From Lachnospiraceae bacterium (lineage in GTDB: Bacteria; Bacillota; Clostridia; Lachnospirales; Lachnospiraceae): DNA of 64,000 bases. Within the stretch, counting starts at the first letter, position 1, and every line of letters begins with the position of its first letter. This document shows, one piece after another, positions 23,479 through 31,378 of the stretch. The notes beneath the pieces are model-generated. The model did no database searches. It saw only the letters and a list, made by a program, of their open reading frames with translations, and had not been told where the DNA came from. The stretch is taken from contig JAQVCW010000002.1 of the NCBI GenBank assembly GCA_028689585.1, positions 62,001-126,000 on the forward strand. The letters run 5' to 3'. The position numbers and the translations under genes were made by a program.

Positions 23479-24765
23479 TTAGATTTCCTTCGCTGCGGAA
23501 GCAATCATCTCTACCGCTTCCTGAATTGCCAGATCGTTCTTCATCTGGTCTTTTTCATAATCGCCCATCAGTTCTTTCAGCTTGTCTGCTTCCATCTTAT
23601 AGTTCTCTGCCATCTTTGCGATCTCAGCATCGATCTTCTCGTCGCTGATCTGGATGTCCTCTGCCTTAGCAACTGCTTCCAGCACAAGGCTGTTCTGAAT
23701 GCGCTTCAGTGCTTCCGGCTTCATCTGATCCAGCAGCTTTTCAGCATTCATACCGGTGAACTGCATATACTGATCCATGGTGATCCCCTGAGACTCAATT
23801 CTTCTTGTAAAATCATCAGCCATACGTCTCACCTGTTCGTTTACCATAGCATCCGGAATTTCCATAGATGCATTCTCTACTGCTTTTGCAACTGCTGCAT
23901 TCTCTTTTGCTCTTTTTGCTTCTTTTTCTTTCTGTTCGGTCAGATTTTTCTTAATATCTGCCTTATATTCTTCCATGGTGTCAAACTCAGATACATCCTT
24001 TGCGAACTCATCATCCGCTGCCGGAAGCTCTTTTACTTTGATCTCATTTACCTTGCACTTAAATACAGCCGCCTTGCCTTTTAAGTTCTCTGCATGGTAA
24101 TCTTCCGGGAAAGTAACATTTACTTCTGTCTCTTCACCCAGCTTAGCACCTATGAGCTGCGCTTCAAATCCCGGAATAAAACTGCCGGAACCTATGGTCA
24201 GTGCATAATTCTCTGCTTTTCCGCCTTCGAAAGGAACACCGTCTACGGAACCGTCAAAATCAAGCTTGATCATGTCGCCATTCTCTACTGCTCTGTCATC
24301 TACGTCGATGGTTCTGGAATTGTTGTCTCTTTCTTTATCTACTGCTGCCTGGATTTCTTCCTCTGTCACTTCAATCTCTGTCTTCGGAACTTCCACGCCC
24401 TTGTATTCGCCAAGTGTAACTTCCGGCTTCAGTGCTACTTCTGCCGTAAAGATGAAAGGCTTTCCTGATTCGATCTGAGTCACATCCACAGACGGACGGG
24501 ATACGATCGTCTCTTCACAATCAGCAACTGCTGCATCATAAGCTTTTGGAATCATAATATTCGCTGCATCTTCATAGAAAACACCCTTGCCGTACATTTT
24601 TTCAATCATCTTACGAGGTGCTTTTCCTTTACGGAAACCTGGCATGTTGATTTTGCCTTTGGATTTCTGATATACTTCTTCAATCGCAGTCTCAAATTCC
24701 TCTGCCGGAACTTCTATGGTCAATTTTGCCATATTTTTTTCTAATTTTTCAATCTGTAAACTCAT
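23479..24765 (-). CDS. tig: Trigger factor (ribosome-associated chaperone)
   Basis: The 428 aa protein has an N-terminal ribosome-binding domain with GFRKGKAPRKMIEK near residue 45 (the L23-binding signature), a central FKBP-like PPIase domain (about 150-235, DGVPFEGGKAENY) and a helical C-terminal chaperone domain. It binds nascent chains at the exit tunnel and has peptidyl-prolyl isomerase activity. A short hairpin lies in its leader. It heads the tig-clpPX-lon-engB run. Confidence 0.96.
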   Translation of the reverse strand: MSLQIEKLEKNMAKLTIEVPAEEFETAIEEVYQKSKGKINMPGFRKGKAPRKMIEKMYGKGVFYEDAANIMIPKAYDAAVADCEETIVSRPSVDVTQIESGKPFIFTAEVALKPEVTLGEYKGVEVPKTEIEVTEEEIQAAVDKERDNNSRTIDVDDRAVENGDMIKLDFDGSVDGVPFEGGKAENYALTIGSGSFIPGFEAQLIGAKLGEETEVNVTFPEDYHAENLKGKAAVFKCKVNEIKVKELPAADDEFAKDVSEFDTMEEYKADIKKNLTEQKEKEAKRAKENAAVAKAVENASMEIPDAMVNEQVRRMADDFTRRIESQGITMDQYMQFTGMNAEKLLDQMKPEALKRIQNSLVLEAVAKAEDIQISDEKIDAEIAKMAENYKMEADKLKELMGDYEKDQMKNDLAIQEAVEMIASAAKEI

Positions 24766-24801
24766 CTTTTACAATTTCCTCCTTAAATACGTTTAGACCA
24801 A

Positions 24802-24818
24802 AAGCGTTTTTAACGCTT
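24802..24818 (-). promoter_or_regulatory. Short hairpin in tig leader
   Basis: AAGCGTT and AACGCTT pair around a 3-nt loop between the likely -10 (TATACT near 24850) and the ribosome site. Only four T follow, so this is a weak terminator or a stability element. Confidence 0.4.
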
Positions 24819-24910
24819 ATTTTCCCATACTTACAGTCATTTTACTAGTATATCACAGGCTTTTTAAAAAGGCTAGTCCATTTTTTTATTTTTTTTTTGC
24901 TCGCTGTTAC

Positions 24911-25180
24911 CGTTCAGCCTTGGAATGAGGACGCTTTCCGGGTGGCTGCCCCAGGTATGCCGCCTGTGCTGTTTCGAAAGCCAAGAGCATCTAAGGCTTC
25001 CGCAAGGTGTTCCAAAAGCAGGAATTGGGAGCCATAACTCACCTTCGGTTCAAACAAATGACTCCCAATTCCTATGGAACATCTTGGGGAACCCAAGATG
25101 CTTAGGCTTTCTGCAAATGCACCTGCAGCATACCTGGGGCAGCCGCCCGGAAGCTGTACGTCAAGTAAAAGGCTGAACTG
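24911..25180. repeat. 270-bp imperfect palindrome (giant hairpin)
   Basis: Ends GTTCAGCCTT (24912-24921) and AAGGCTGAAC (25169-25178) are exact complements. Inside, 24938-24960 pairs with 25128-25150 at 22 of 23 positions plus one G-U. Arms continue towards a loop near 25036-25057 flanked by GGAATTGGGAG (25021-25031) and CTCCCAATTCC (25062-25072). No reading frame looks real. No T-run follows on either strand. It fills the tig/DJ-1 spacer almost completely. Confidence 0.9.
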
Positions 25181-25192
25181 TAATCCGTTCGT

Positions 25193-25753
25193 TTATCCTT
25201 CCCAGAGGATGGACTTTCCAACGCGCTGGGCCTCTTCGGCTCCTCTCAGTTCCTCCAGCAGCTTCAGTGCAAATGGAATGGCAGTGCCCACGCCCCTGCT
25301 GGTTGTCATCTGTCCGGAAACCTCTACTTTATTCTCCGTCACCACCGCGCCCCTTAGCTGATCTTCAAAGCCCGGATAGCAGGTGGCCGTCTCGCCCTCC
25401 AGCAATCCAAGCTGACCGTAGACGCTGGGCGCCGCACAGATAGCAGCCAGCTTCTTTCCGTGTTTTTTTGCATCCTTCAAAAGGCCGGTGAGACCGGCAT
25501 GGGCTCCCAGGTTCTTTGTTCCCGGCATTCCGCCCGGCAGTATATATATCGTTCCATCCGATAAATCAGCCTCTTCGAACCGGCAGTCCGCCATCACCGC
25601 TATTTTGTGGCTCCCGGTCACCAGTTGGCTGCCGCTGACAGATACCGTAACCAGTTCCACCTGACCTCTTCTGAGAAGATCCACTACCGTAAGACCTTCT
25701 ACCTCTTCAAAACCTTCTGCCAGAAATAAATATGCTTTTTCTTTCATCTTCAT
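25193..25753 (-). CDS. DJ-1/PfpI (ThiJ) family protein
   Basis: The 186 aa cytoplasmic protein has the DJ-1 fold: AYLFLAEGFEEVEGLTVVDLLRR at the start with the conserved Glu, a GGMPGTKNL loop near 75, and the reactive Cys in AAICAAPSVYGQLG near residue 107. Family members act as glyoxalase/deglycase-like enzymes, chaperones or redox sensors; YajL-type proteins are closest in pattern. A GGAGG precedes the first ATGs; starting at MKMK or the next Met is equally possible. A repeat hairpin lies immediately upstream and the giant palindrome immediately downstream. Confidence 0.88.
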   Translation of the reverse strand: MKMKEKAYLFLAEGFEEVEGLTVVDLLRRGQVELVTVSVSGSQLVTGSHKIAVMADCRFEEADLSDGTIYILPGGMPGTKNLGAHAGLTGLLKDAKKHGKKLAAICAAPSVYGQLGLLEGETATCYPGFEDQLRGAVVTENKVEVSGQMTTSRGVGTAIPFALKLLEELRGAEEAQRVGKSILWEG

Positions 25754-25764
25754 CCTCCGCTTCT

Positions 25765-25820
25765 GAACATCAACTCACCCTGAATTTTCATTCAGGAAAT
25801 GGGCCGATGCTGCCTATCAG
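25765..25820 (-). repeat. Dispersed leader hairpin, copy C
   Basis: It has the same edges as the other copies (GGCAGCATCGGCCCAT and GTTGATGTTC on the minus strand), with a changed inner stem CTGAAT/ATTCAG. It lies directly before the DJ-1 ribosome site. A second hairpin (25815-25841, TATCAG/CTGATA type) abuts it upstream. Confidence 0.7.
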
Positions 25821-25968
25821 ATTTTCGCAGAAAACCTGATACAGTCATCTTTCTTCATCCTATCTGATTTTAGCAGATTTTTCATCGTTTTTCCATAGAA
25901 AAAGTATGCTGATTATGATATGGTATCCGTGTAGTGTTACAGTTCTGCCAGAAACAGGAGGAATAATC

Positions 25969-26418
25969 ATGGAAATCGAACGCAAATTTTTAATCAGGCA
26001 GCTTCCGAAGCATCTGGAAAGCTATCCCTGCCATTTTATTGAACAGGCTTATCTGTGTACCAGCCCGGTAGTGCGCATTCGCCGGCAGGATGACAGCTAC
26101 ATCCTCACCTACAAAGGCGCCGGCATGATGTCCCGGGAAGAATACAACCTTCCGCTGACCAAAGAAGCTTATCAGCACCTGCTGCCCAAGACCGACGGCA
26201 ATATCATTACCAAAAAACGTTATCTCATTCCCTTCAATGATGAACTGACTATCGAACTGGATCTGTTTCAGGGCAAGTTCGACGGGCTTATTCTGGCTGA
26301 AGTGGAATTTCCTGATGAAGCCACAGCAAACAGCTTTACACCACCCCTCTGGTTTGGCGAAGATGTCACCTTTTCCGGAAAATATCATAATTCCTGGCTG
26401 AGCCGTCAGGACGTCTGA
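25969..26418 (+). CDS. CYTH-domain protein
   Basis: The 149 aa protein starts MEIERKFLIRQLP, the ExExK signature of the CYTH (CyaB/thiamine triphosphatase) fold, followed by VVRIRRQDDSYILTYKG with paired basic residues and late acidic residues (ELDLF, LAEVEF). These line a tunnel that binds triphosphate and metal. Bacterial members are triphosphatases or of unknown role. AGGAGG precedes the ATG at 25969; an upstream in-frame ATG (25906) is not supported by the family. Confidence 0.9.
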   Translation: MEIERKFLIRQLPKHLESYPCHFIEQAYLCTSPVVRIRRQDDSYILTYKGAGMMSREEYNLPLTKEAYQHLLPKTDGNIITKKRYLIPFNDELTIELDLFQGKFDGLILAEVEFPDEATANSFTPPLWFGEDVTFSGKYHNSWLSRQDV

Positions 26419-26538
26419 ACCTGCCAGAGAAAATCACGTATTCCTGTCATTCTTCATTCCTATTAATGCATCAGAAATGCCACGTTTCGTTTCTTTTGCG
26501 TCTGTTTTTGTATTCATATCGTGTCATTCGTGAAAATG

Positions 26539-26569
26539 TTCCAAATTAATTGGTATAATATTCCAAATT
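26539..26569 (+). promoter_or_regulatory. Promoter with flanking TTCCAAATT repeats
   Basis: A TATAAT box (26554-26559) is bracketed by two exact TTCCAAATT direct repeats (26539-26547 and 26561-26569), 22 nt apart. A likely autoregulatory site for the XRE gene that starts at 26584. Confidence 0.6.
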
Positions 26570-26583
26570 TCAGGAGGCCACGA

Positions 26584-26919
26584 ATGATATCATCTGTATT
26601 AGCCCGTAAGCTTCGCTTCCTTAGGAAAGAAGCGGATTATACACAGGAAGAAGTTGCAAAGTATCTAAATATTGAACGCCAGGCTTACAGCAATTACGAG
26701 AATGAAATGCGCAATCCGCCCTTAGACGTAATTGTTAAGCTGGCAAACTTTTATCATGTCACGGTAGATTATCTGGTAAAAGAAAGCACGATCGCATCCA
26801 GACAGTATCAGCCGCTAACCTCCGCTGAAGCCGCGTTTCTGGAAAGTTTCCGTTCCCTTTCTCCTCAGAGTCAGCGTGAAACGCTTCAGTTCATCCAATT
26901 TAAGCATAACATTTCTTAA
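26584..26919 (+). CDS. XRE-family transcriptional regulator
   Basis: The 111 aa protein has an HTH_3 domain at about 6-62 (LRFLRKEADYTQEEVAKYLN, then RQAYSNYENEMRNPPLDVIVKLANFYHVTVDYL), followed by a short tail (SLSPQSQRETLQFIQF). The ATG at 26584 follows AGGAGG; the longer upstream frame is not used. Such SinR/ImmR-like regulators control small local circuits. The next gene is a second, shorter XRE regulator on the same strand, 166 nt away. Confidence 0.88.
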   Translation: MISSVLARKLRFLRKEADYTQEEVAKYLNIERQAYSNYENEMRNPPLDVIVKLANFYHVTVDYLVKESTIASRQYQPLTSAEAAFLESFRSLSPQSQRETLQFIQFKHNIS

Positions 26920-27085
26920 AAATAATATTTCACATTTATTAATCTGCAATATCCACCTTCATTATTTTCCTTTACTGTTTTATTTCAGCAAACTATATTT
27001 TTGCTTTTGCATATTATAGTATTGTTTTGTTTTTTTACGGAAAAGCTTACACTAGAAGCATCATTTCGGAAGGGGACGCAAAACA

Positions 27086-27322
27086 ATGACGAATCATCGA
27101 AAAAACCAGTATCGCCAGCTTGGATTAACCATTGCCTACTATCGGAAGCTCCGTGGTTTCACGCAATTGCAATTGGCGGAAACCGTAAATTTAAGCAGAA
27201 CGCACATCAGTAATCTGGAAGCGCCAAATATGCCTACTTCCATTTCTCTGGACAAGCTTTTTGATATTTCCGATGCACTGGACATACCCATAAAAACATT
27301 TTTCGATTTCCATGATGTATAA
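27086..27322 (+). CDS. Small XRE-family transcriptional regulator
   Basis: The 78 aa protein is almost only an HTH domain: GLTIAYYRKLRGFTQLQLAETVNLSRTHISNLE, then a helical end SLDKLFDISDALDIPIKTFFDF. GGAAGGGG precedes the ATG. It shares a bidirectional terminator with the converging secreted hydrolase gene. No obvious target is seen nearby. Confidence 0.85.
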   Translation: MTNHRKNQYRQLGLTIAYYRKLRGFTQLQLAETVNLSRTHISNLEAPNMPTSISLDKLFDISDALDIPIKTFFDFHDV

Positions 27323-27351
27323 GTAACCGGGTTACAGACAGCACGCTTCCG

Positions 27352-27404
27352 AAAAAAATACCGGCACATGAAAACAAATCTGTTTTCATGTGCCGGTATT
27401 TTTT
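27352..27404. terminator. Bidirectional terminator
   Basis: A long near-perfect stem (TACCGGCACATGAAAACA and complement) is flanked by A-run and T-run, so it serves the XRE gene on plus and the SGNH gene on minus. Its edge overlaps the stop codon of the minus gene. Confidence 0.92.
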
Positions 27405-28657
27405 CATGAAATCTCACTGAGTATATACTGGTACAGCTTTTGATAGGTAGCACTGGTATAGTGTATCCCGTCCGCTGTATTATAGCCGTTCTTCAACAGA
27501 TAGTTGTAGGTACTGAAGTATCGGGAAGAAAATGCCGCTTTTAATTTCTTATTAAATGCTTTGATCGCAGAATTCTTCACACTGTATCCGTAAGCCGCAG
27601 CCACTTTTTCATCCACCGGATTTACGGAAATAAAATAAAATTTTGCGGATGGATAAGCTTTCACCAGAGACTGGTAATAGCTGATGTACTGACTGATATT
27701 TCCCAGATCATTGATCCCGAAAGCAAACACTACCGTCAGATCCGCCTTGCCCTGCAGATATTTTTTCACCTCCGGACCGGCGGTGGAACTCAGCCAGGAA
27801 TACCCCATGGAAACTTTTCCGATAAATTTTGTATCCGGATCGGATATGGCAGCATCCATTCCAACAATCCTTGAATCACCCACCATCAGATATTTTCCTG
27901 AAAAAGAAATAATCTCCGTCCTTTTTCCATTTGCATCCAGATAATATCCGTCCACATAACAGCTCGTCTTTCTGGCCCCGTCACTGCCCACATAATAGGT
28001 ATTCCCGATCCAGCAGTTCACTGCCATGGTTCCATCATTTTTCAGATAATAATACTTGTTTTTGTATTTCACCCACTTATTCTGACAGCGGATTCCGTTC
28101 TTGCCGAAGTAATATCGTTTTCCGCCGCTGGTAACCCAGCAGTTTGATTTTCTGACGCCGTCCGCACCTACAAAGTAGGTATTTCCGCCGGTCGTAACCT
28201 GACTTTTCACCGTCATCACACCATTGCTGCCAAAATAATAATACTTGCCGCTTATCTTCACCCAGGTTTTTTCCGCACGCATTCCACTCTTTCTCAGATA
28301 ATATTTCCTGTTCCCGCTGGTTTTCCATTTACTGACATAGACCACCCCTTTGGAACTGGCATAATAACGGTCTCCATTATAGGTAAACCAACCGGTCTTT
28401 ACGTATCCCGCAGCAGAAAAGTAATATACCTTTCCGGAAATCGTAACCCATTTATTTTTCACATACTTTCCATCGGATTTTTTATAGCTGATTCCCTTAG
28501 CGTTCTGTATCCATCGTCCCTTCGATACACTGTTTTGTTTCGCTGTTGTAATGACATTTACTGCGGCAGCTTCCGCCTGACGCACCGGTAAAATCACAAA
28601 TGCTGCCGCCAGGATCAGAAGCAGAAAATAATTTTTGATTTTTTTTGAGTTCTTCAC
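27404..28657 (-). CDS. Secreted SGNH-hydrolase with cell-wall-binding repeats
   Basis: The 417 aa protein has a signal peptide (about 1-31, ending AEAAA), roughly nine cell-wall-binding repeats of the YYFxxxGxxxxxxWVxxxGKxYYF type (about 45-245), and a C-terminal SGNH/GDSL-like esterase domain. The domain shows MVGDSRIVGM (nucleophile Ser), FGINDLGN (Asn block) and DGIHYTS (Asp-x-x-His). The binding repeats resemble choline-binding modules that hold proteins to wall polymers. It may deacylate wall or extracellular glycans. It has a consensus promoter of its own. Confidence 0.85.
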   Translation of the reverse strand: MKNSKKIKNYFLLLILAAAFVILPVRQAEAAAVNVITTAKQNSVSKGRWIQNAKGISYKKSDGKYVKNKWVTISGKVYYFSAAGYVKTGWFTYNGDRYYASSKGVVYVSKWKTSGNRKYYLRKSGMRAEKTWVKISGKYYYFGSNGVMTVKSQVTTGGNTYFVGADGVRKSNCWVTSGGKRYYFGKNGIRCQNKWVKYKNKYYYLKNDGTMAVNCWIGNTYYVGSDGARKTSCYVDGYYLDANGKRTEIISFSGKYLMVGDSRIVGMDAAISDPDTKFIGKVSMGYSWLSSTAGPEVKKYLQGKADLTVVFAFGINDLGNISQYISYYQSLVKAYPSAKFYFISVNPVDEKVAAAYGYSVKNSAIKAFNKKLKAAFSSRYFSTYNYLLKNGYNTADGIHYTSATYQKLYQYILSEIS

Positions 28658-28711
28658 CTTATCTCCTTTACGTTTCTGTAATCATTTCGTAATTCTTTCG
28701 TAACTTTTATT

Positions 28712-28740
28712 ACTATACCGTAAATTAGAGAAAATGTCAA
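28712..28740 (-). promoter_or_regulatory. Promoter of the SGNH-hydrolase gene
   Basis: TTGACA (28735-28740) and TATAGT (28712-28717) lie 17 nt apart on the minus strand, about 55 nt before the start codon and just after the upstream gene's stop. Confidence 0.85.
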
Positions 28741-28761
28741 ATTTTTGCATAAAAATTTCTT

Positions 28762-30156
28762 TTATGCACCAAATAAATCTTTCAAAATCTTCGGTGCCGT
28801 CAGATTCGCATATCCTTCCGGATCCGACATCATGCAGTTTCCGGTCAGATACCATCTCATCTGACTGTACTGTGTCAGATAGCTGGTGCCGCGGCTGCAT
28901 TTTGGGAACTTGGCATACCACTTCGGATAATATTTTTTCATGTATTTTGCAGCCAACTGCACTGCCTTGCTGTTCTCATTTCCGGAACGGGTGTAAGTTC
29001 CATTGATCTGTACCCCGCTTGGACTGGAATGAATAAAGACAACACTTCCGTCTGAACATGTTCCCAGCACAATATAGACATGTCCCTCGCTTGTGCTCAT
29101 AATATCGCCTGCACGGTAATTATTCACTGCGCCGGCGGCTGTATAGGAACCCCAGCCCTTTGACGAAAAACGTCTGGTCATCACCTGAGCCAGGCAGACA
29201 TAGCCGGTGTTGCCGCTCTGTGTATTGAATGCGTTATAGATGGTCCAGCCCACAAAGCCGGAGCAGTCCAGCCCATTGCGGTACTGATACCGGGTATTTC
29301 GGTAATCATAGGATGCACTCTGGGAATTAAAGAACTTTTTCCACTGTTTGCTTACCCCTATCGTCCGGGCATCGATATTTCCCCCTTCTCCGGTCGCACT
29401 CCATCCGCCGCCCCACACGTACAGAGTGGAACCCACCGGCTGCAATGCAATCTGGAGAAATTCCTTCAATGTGGATTTTTTCAGTTTTTTTCCTTCTGCA
29501 TCCACATAATACCCATCCTTCGTATAGCGATTCTTGAGGACCGTTCCAGAATTGCTGAAATAATACTGGTATCCCTCAATGGTCTGCCAGCCCTTGGCTC
29601 TGGCCCCGGTCTTTTTATCAAAATAATACTCTTTTCCACCTATGGTTTTCCATCCGGTAACCCGGGCACCGCTGCTTTTCAGATAATAATAATTGCTCTT
29701 ATATTTCACCCAGCCAGTCATCATAATCCCTTTGCTGCTGAAATAATAGGTCTTCCCGCCAATCTTTTTCCAGCCGGTCGTCCTGGCATCCTTGGCAGTA
29801 GGATCCAAATAATATTTTTTATTCTTCAGCGTCAGCCATCCGCTTTTGCGCACTCCTGCTGAAGAAAAATAATAATACTTTCCATTGATTTTCTTCCATC
29901 CAGTCACTCTCAGCCCTTTGGAATCCAGATAGTATGTTTTCCCTTTCCTGTCCAGCCAGCCCTTTGCTCTGGTTCCGTCTGACTGAATAAAATAGTATTT
30001 TCCATTCTTTTCCCGATGCCATCCCGCACTTTCTCTGGCCGCTGCATCCGTTGTCTCTGCTGCCTCCGCCCGGATTACCGACAGTTGGGTAATCACTCCG
30101 ATGCTGATCAGCAAAAGAAAAAAATAACACAGATACCCACAACTGCTTTTTTTCAT
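28762..30156 (-). CDS. Secreted NlpC/P60-type hydrolase with cell-wall-binding repeats
   Basis: The 464 aa protein has a signal peptide (about 1-33), eight or so YYF/GW cell-wall-binding repeats (about 45-225) and a C-terminal papain-like amidase domain. The domain shows YVWGGGW, LDCSGFVGW (Cys nucleophile near residue 300) and EGHVYIV (His near 365). NlpC/P60 enzymes cut peptidoglycan stem peptides. The module order and repeats match the SGNH protein encoded next, so the two probably act on the same surface. It has a repeat hairpin in its leader. Confidence 0.86.
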   Translation of the reverse strand: MKKSSCGYLCYFFLLLISIGVITQLSVIRAEAAETTDAAARESAGWHREKNGKYYFIQSDGTRAKGWLDRKGKTYYLDSKGLRVTGWKKINGKYYYFSSAGVRKSGWLTLKNKKYYLDPTAKDARTTGWKKIGGKTYYFSSKGIMMTGWVKYKSNYYYLKSSGARVTGWKTIGGKEYYFDKKTGARAKGWQTIEGYQYYFSNSGTVLKNRYTKDGYYVDAEGKKLKKSTLKEFLQIALQPVGSTLYVWGGGWSATGEGGNIDARTIGVSKQWKKFFNSQSASYDYRNTRYQYRNGLDCSGFVGWTIYNAFNTQSGNTGYVCLAQVMTRRFSSKGWGSYTAAGAVNNYRAGDIMSTSEGHVYIVLGTCSDGSVVFIHSSPSGVQINGTYTRSGNENSKAVQLAAKYMKKYYPKWYAKFPKCSRGTSYLTQYSQMRWYLTGNCMMSDPEGYANLTAPKILKDLFGA

Positions 30157-30175
30157 AACTGCTTCCTCCGCCTTT

Positions 30176-30229
30176 GAACATCAGTCCATCTTAAATCTGT
30201 TTTCAGCAAATGAACTGATGCTGCATATC
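30176..30229 (-). repeat. Dispersed leader hairpin, copy D
   Basis: It has the same edges as the other copies (GCAGCATCAGTTCAT and GGACTGATGTTC on the minus strand) with inner arms altered. It is followed by GGCGGAGGAAGC and the start codon of the NlpC/P60 gene. Confidence 0.7.
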
Positions 30230-30260
30230 AATTTTTTCTTCTGTTTCTGTATTTTTCAGT

Positions 30261-30289
30261 TTAACACGGGTTATTTATATGTGCAAGTA
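30261..30289 (-). promoter_or_regulatory. Promoter of the NlpC/P60 gene
   Basis: TTGCAC and TAAACT lie 17 nt apart on the minus strand, some 30 nt before leader hairpin copy D. The hairpin would thus be near the 5' end of the mRNA. Confidence 0.65.
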
Positions 30290-30324
30290 TTTATCCGGTG
30301 ATTCAGGTGCCCTTGATGTGGATA

Positions 30325-31239
30325 TCACAAAGTGAAAGTAGATTCATGTTTAGATTTTCTATACTGACTAGGTGTTAGTTTAAATATCTCCTTAAATTTT
30401 CGACAAAAATAGCCAACGTTGCTAAAACCTGTATTCAGCGCAATAGCTGTTATAGTATTTTCGGTTGTATCAAGTAGTTGTGCTGCTTGTTTTAATTTGT
30501 AATGAATCACATAGTCTATGGGGGACATATGGACATATTCATTGAATATGTTCAATATACTGCTTTTGCTTAACGAAATTATCTGAGTAAGTTCTTCAAG
30601 GCTTATATTGTTTTGATAATTTTCATGAATATACTGCATCATAATCTGCAGTCTGGCTTGATCTTGTATATCAGCTTTATTGCTGAATTCAGTAGCAATT
30701 GATTTTATATTGTGATACAAAATTTGCCAAAGATTAAGAAGCAATTGAATTGTCTGTAATTCACATGAATTTTCCTGCTTTTGTAATAAAAAGACTCGAT
30801 TCAAAATATCAATAATTTCTTTATGCCATGGGACATTAGGGGCAAAGATTTGACAGTCTATGGAGGAAGAAAGAATGGGTTTCATATATTTTTGATAAAC
30901 CAGACTTTCTTCTGCTGCAAGTAAGAATGGTGAAAATACAATATTGGGAATAATTGTAGATTCCGTGGACTCAAAACGATGGATAATCTGCTTATTAATA
31001 AAAATTGCACTTCCTGGAGTCAGGCAATATTTGTTGTTTCCCGCATAGACGATTGCAGTTCCTTTTTCTATATATACAAATTCAAGTTCTGGATGCCAGT
31101 GCCAGTCAATCGAATGGAAATCAAATTCCCAGATATCTTCCAGATAAAACGCAAAAGGGTAGCTTTCTTCACCATGAGAAACACGTTCTCTGATTGTTTC
31201 GTCGGTTACTATTTTGGGATAGCTGCTGGTTGCTTTCAT
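30325..31239 (-). CDS. AraC-family transcriptional regulator with cupin domain
   Basis: The 304 aa regulator has an N-terminal cupin ligand domain (DWHWHPELEFVYIEKGTAIVYAGN, with GSAIFINKQIIHRFES) and a C-terminal double helix-turn-helix (ISLEELTQIISLSKSSILNIFNEY and ITAIALNTGFSNVGYFCRKFKEIFKLTPSQYRK). The ATG at 31239 follows AGGAGG; an upstream in-frame ATG is unlikely. It is divergent from an MFS transporter gene, so it probably controls uptake of a sugar-like ligand. The DNA is clearly more AT-rich than its neighbours. Confidence 0.9.
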   Translation of the reverse strand: MKATSSYPKIVTDETIRERVSHGEESYPFAFYLEDIWEFDFHSIDWHWHPELEFVYIEKGTAIVYAGNNKYCLTPGSAIFINKQIIHRFESTESTIIPNIVFSPFLLAAEESLVYQKYMKPILSSSIDCQIFAPNVPWHKEIIDILNRVFLLQKQENSCELQTIQLLLNLWQILYHNIKSIATEFSNKADIQDQARLQIMMQYIHENYQNNISLEELTQIISLSKSSILNIFNEYVHMSPIDYVIHYKLKQAAQLLDTTENTITAIALNTGFSNVGYFCRKFKEIFKLTPSQYRKSKHESTFTL

Positions 31240-31277
31240 GCAAGATGTCCTCCTGAATTTATGATTTAAAAATAAAA

Positions 31278-31338
31278 TACGATATTGTGTAATGTAAGTA
31301 CGATATAATGCATTGAACAAAGAGTTGAAATGCGATAT
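31278..31338. promoter_or_regulatory. Three CGATAT direct repeats between araC-type gene and MFS gene
   Basis: TACGATAT occurs at 31278-31285 and 31299-31306, and TGCGATAT at 31331-31338. Offsets of 21 and 32 nt are close to two and three helical turns, so all would face the same side. The middle copy overlaps a TATAAT. Likely sites of the AraC-type regulator. Confidence 0.55.
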
Positions 31339-31378
31339 ATTGTTATAAATTATAAAAAGAGAGGACTAAAATGTCAAC

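Noticed and set aside
24914-25361. Open frames across the giant palindrome
   Set aside because: They lack ribosome sites and family resemblance; both strands are open because of the symmetry.
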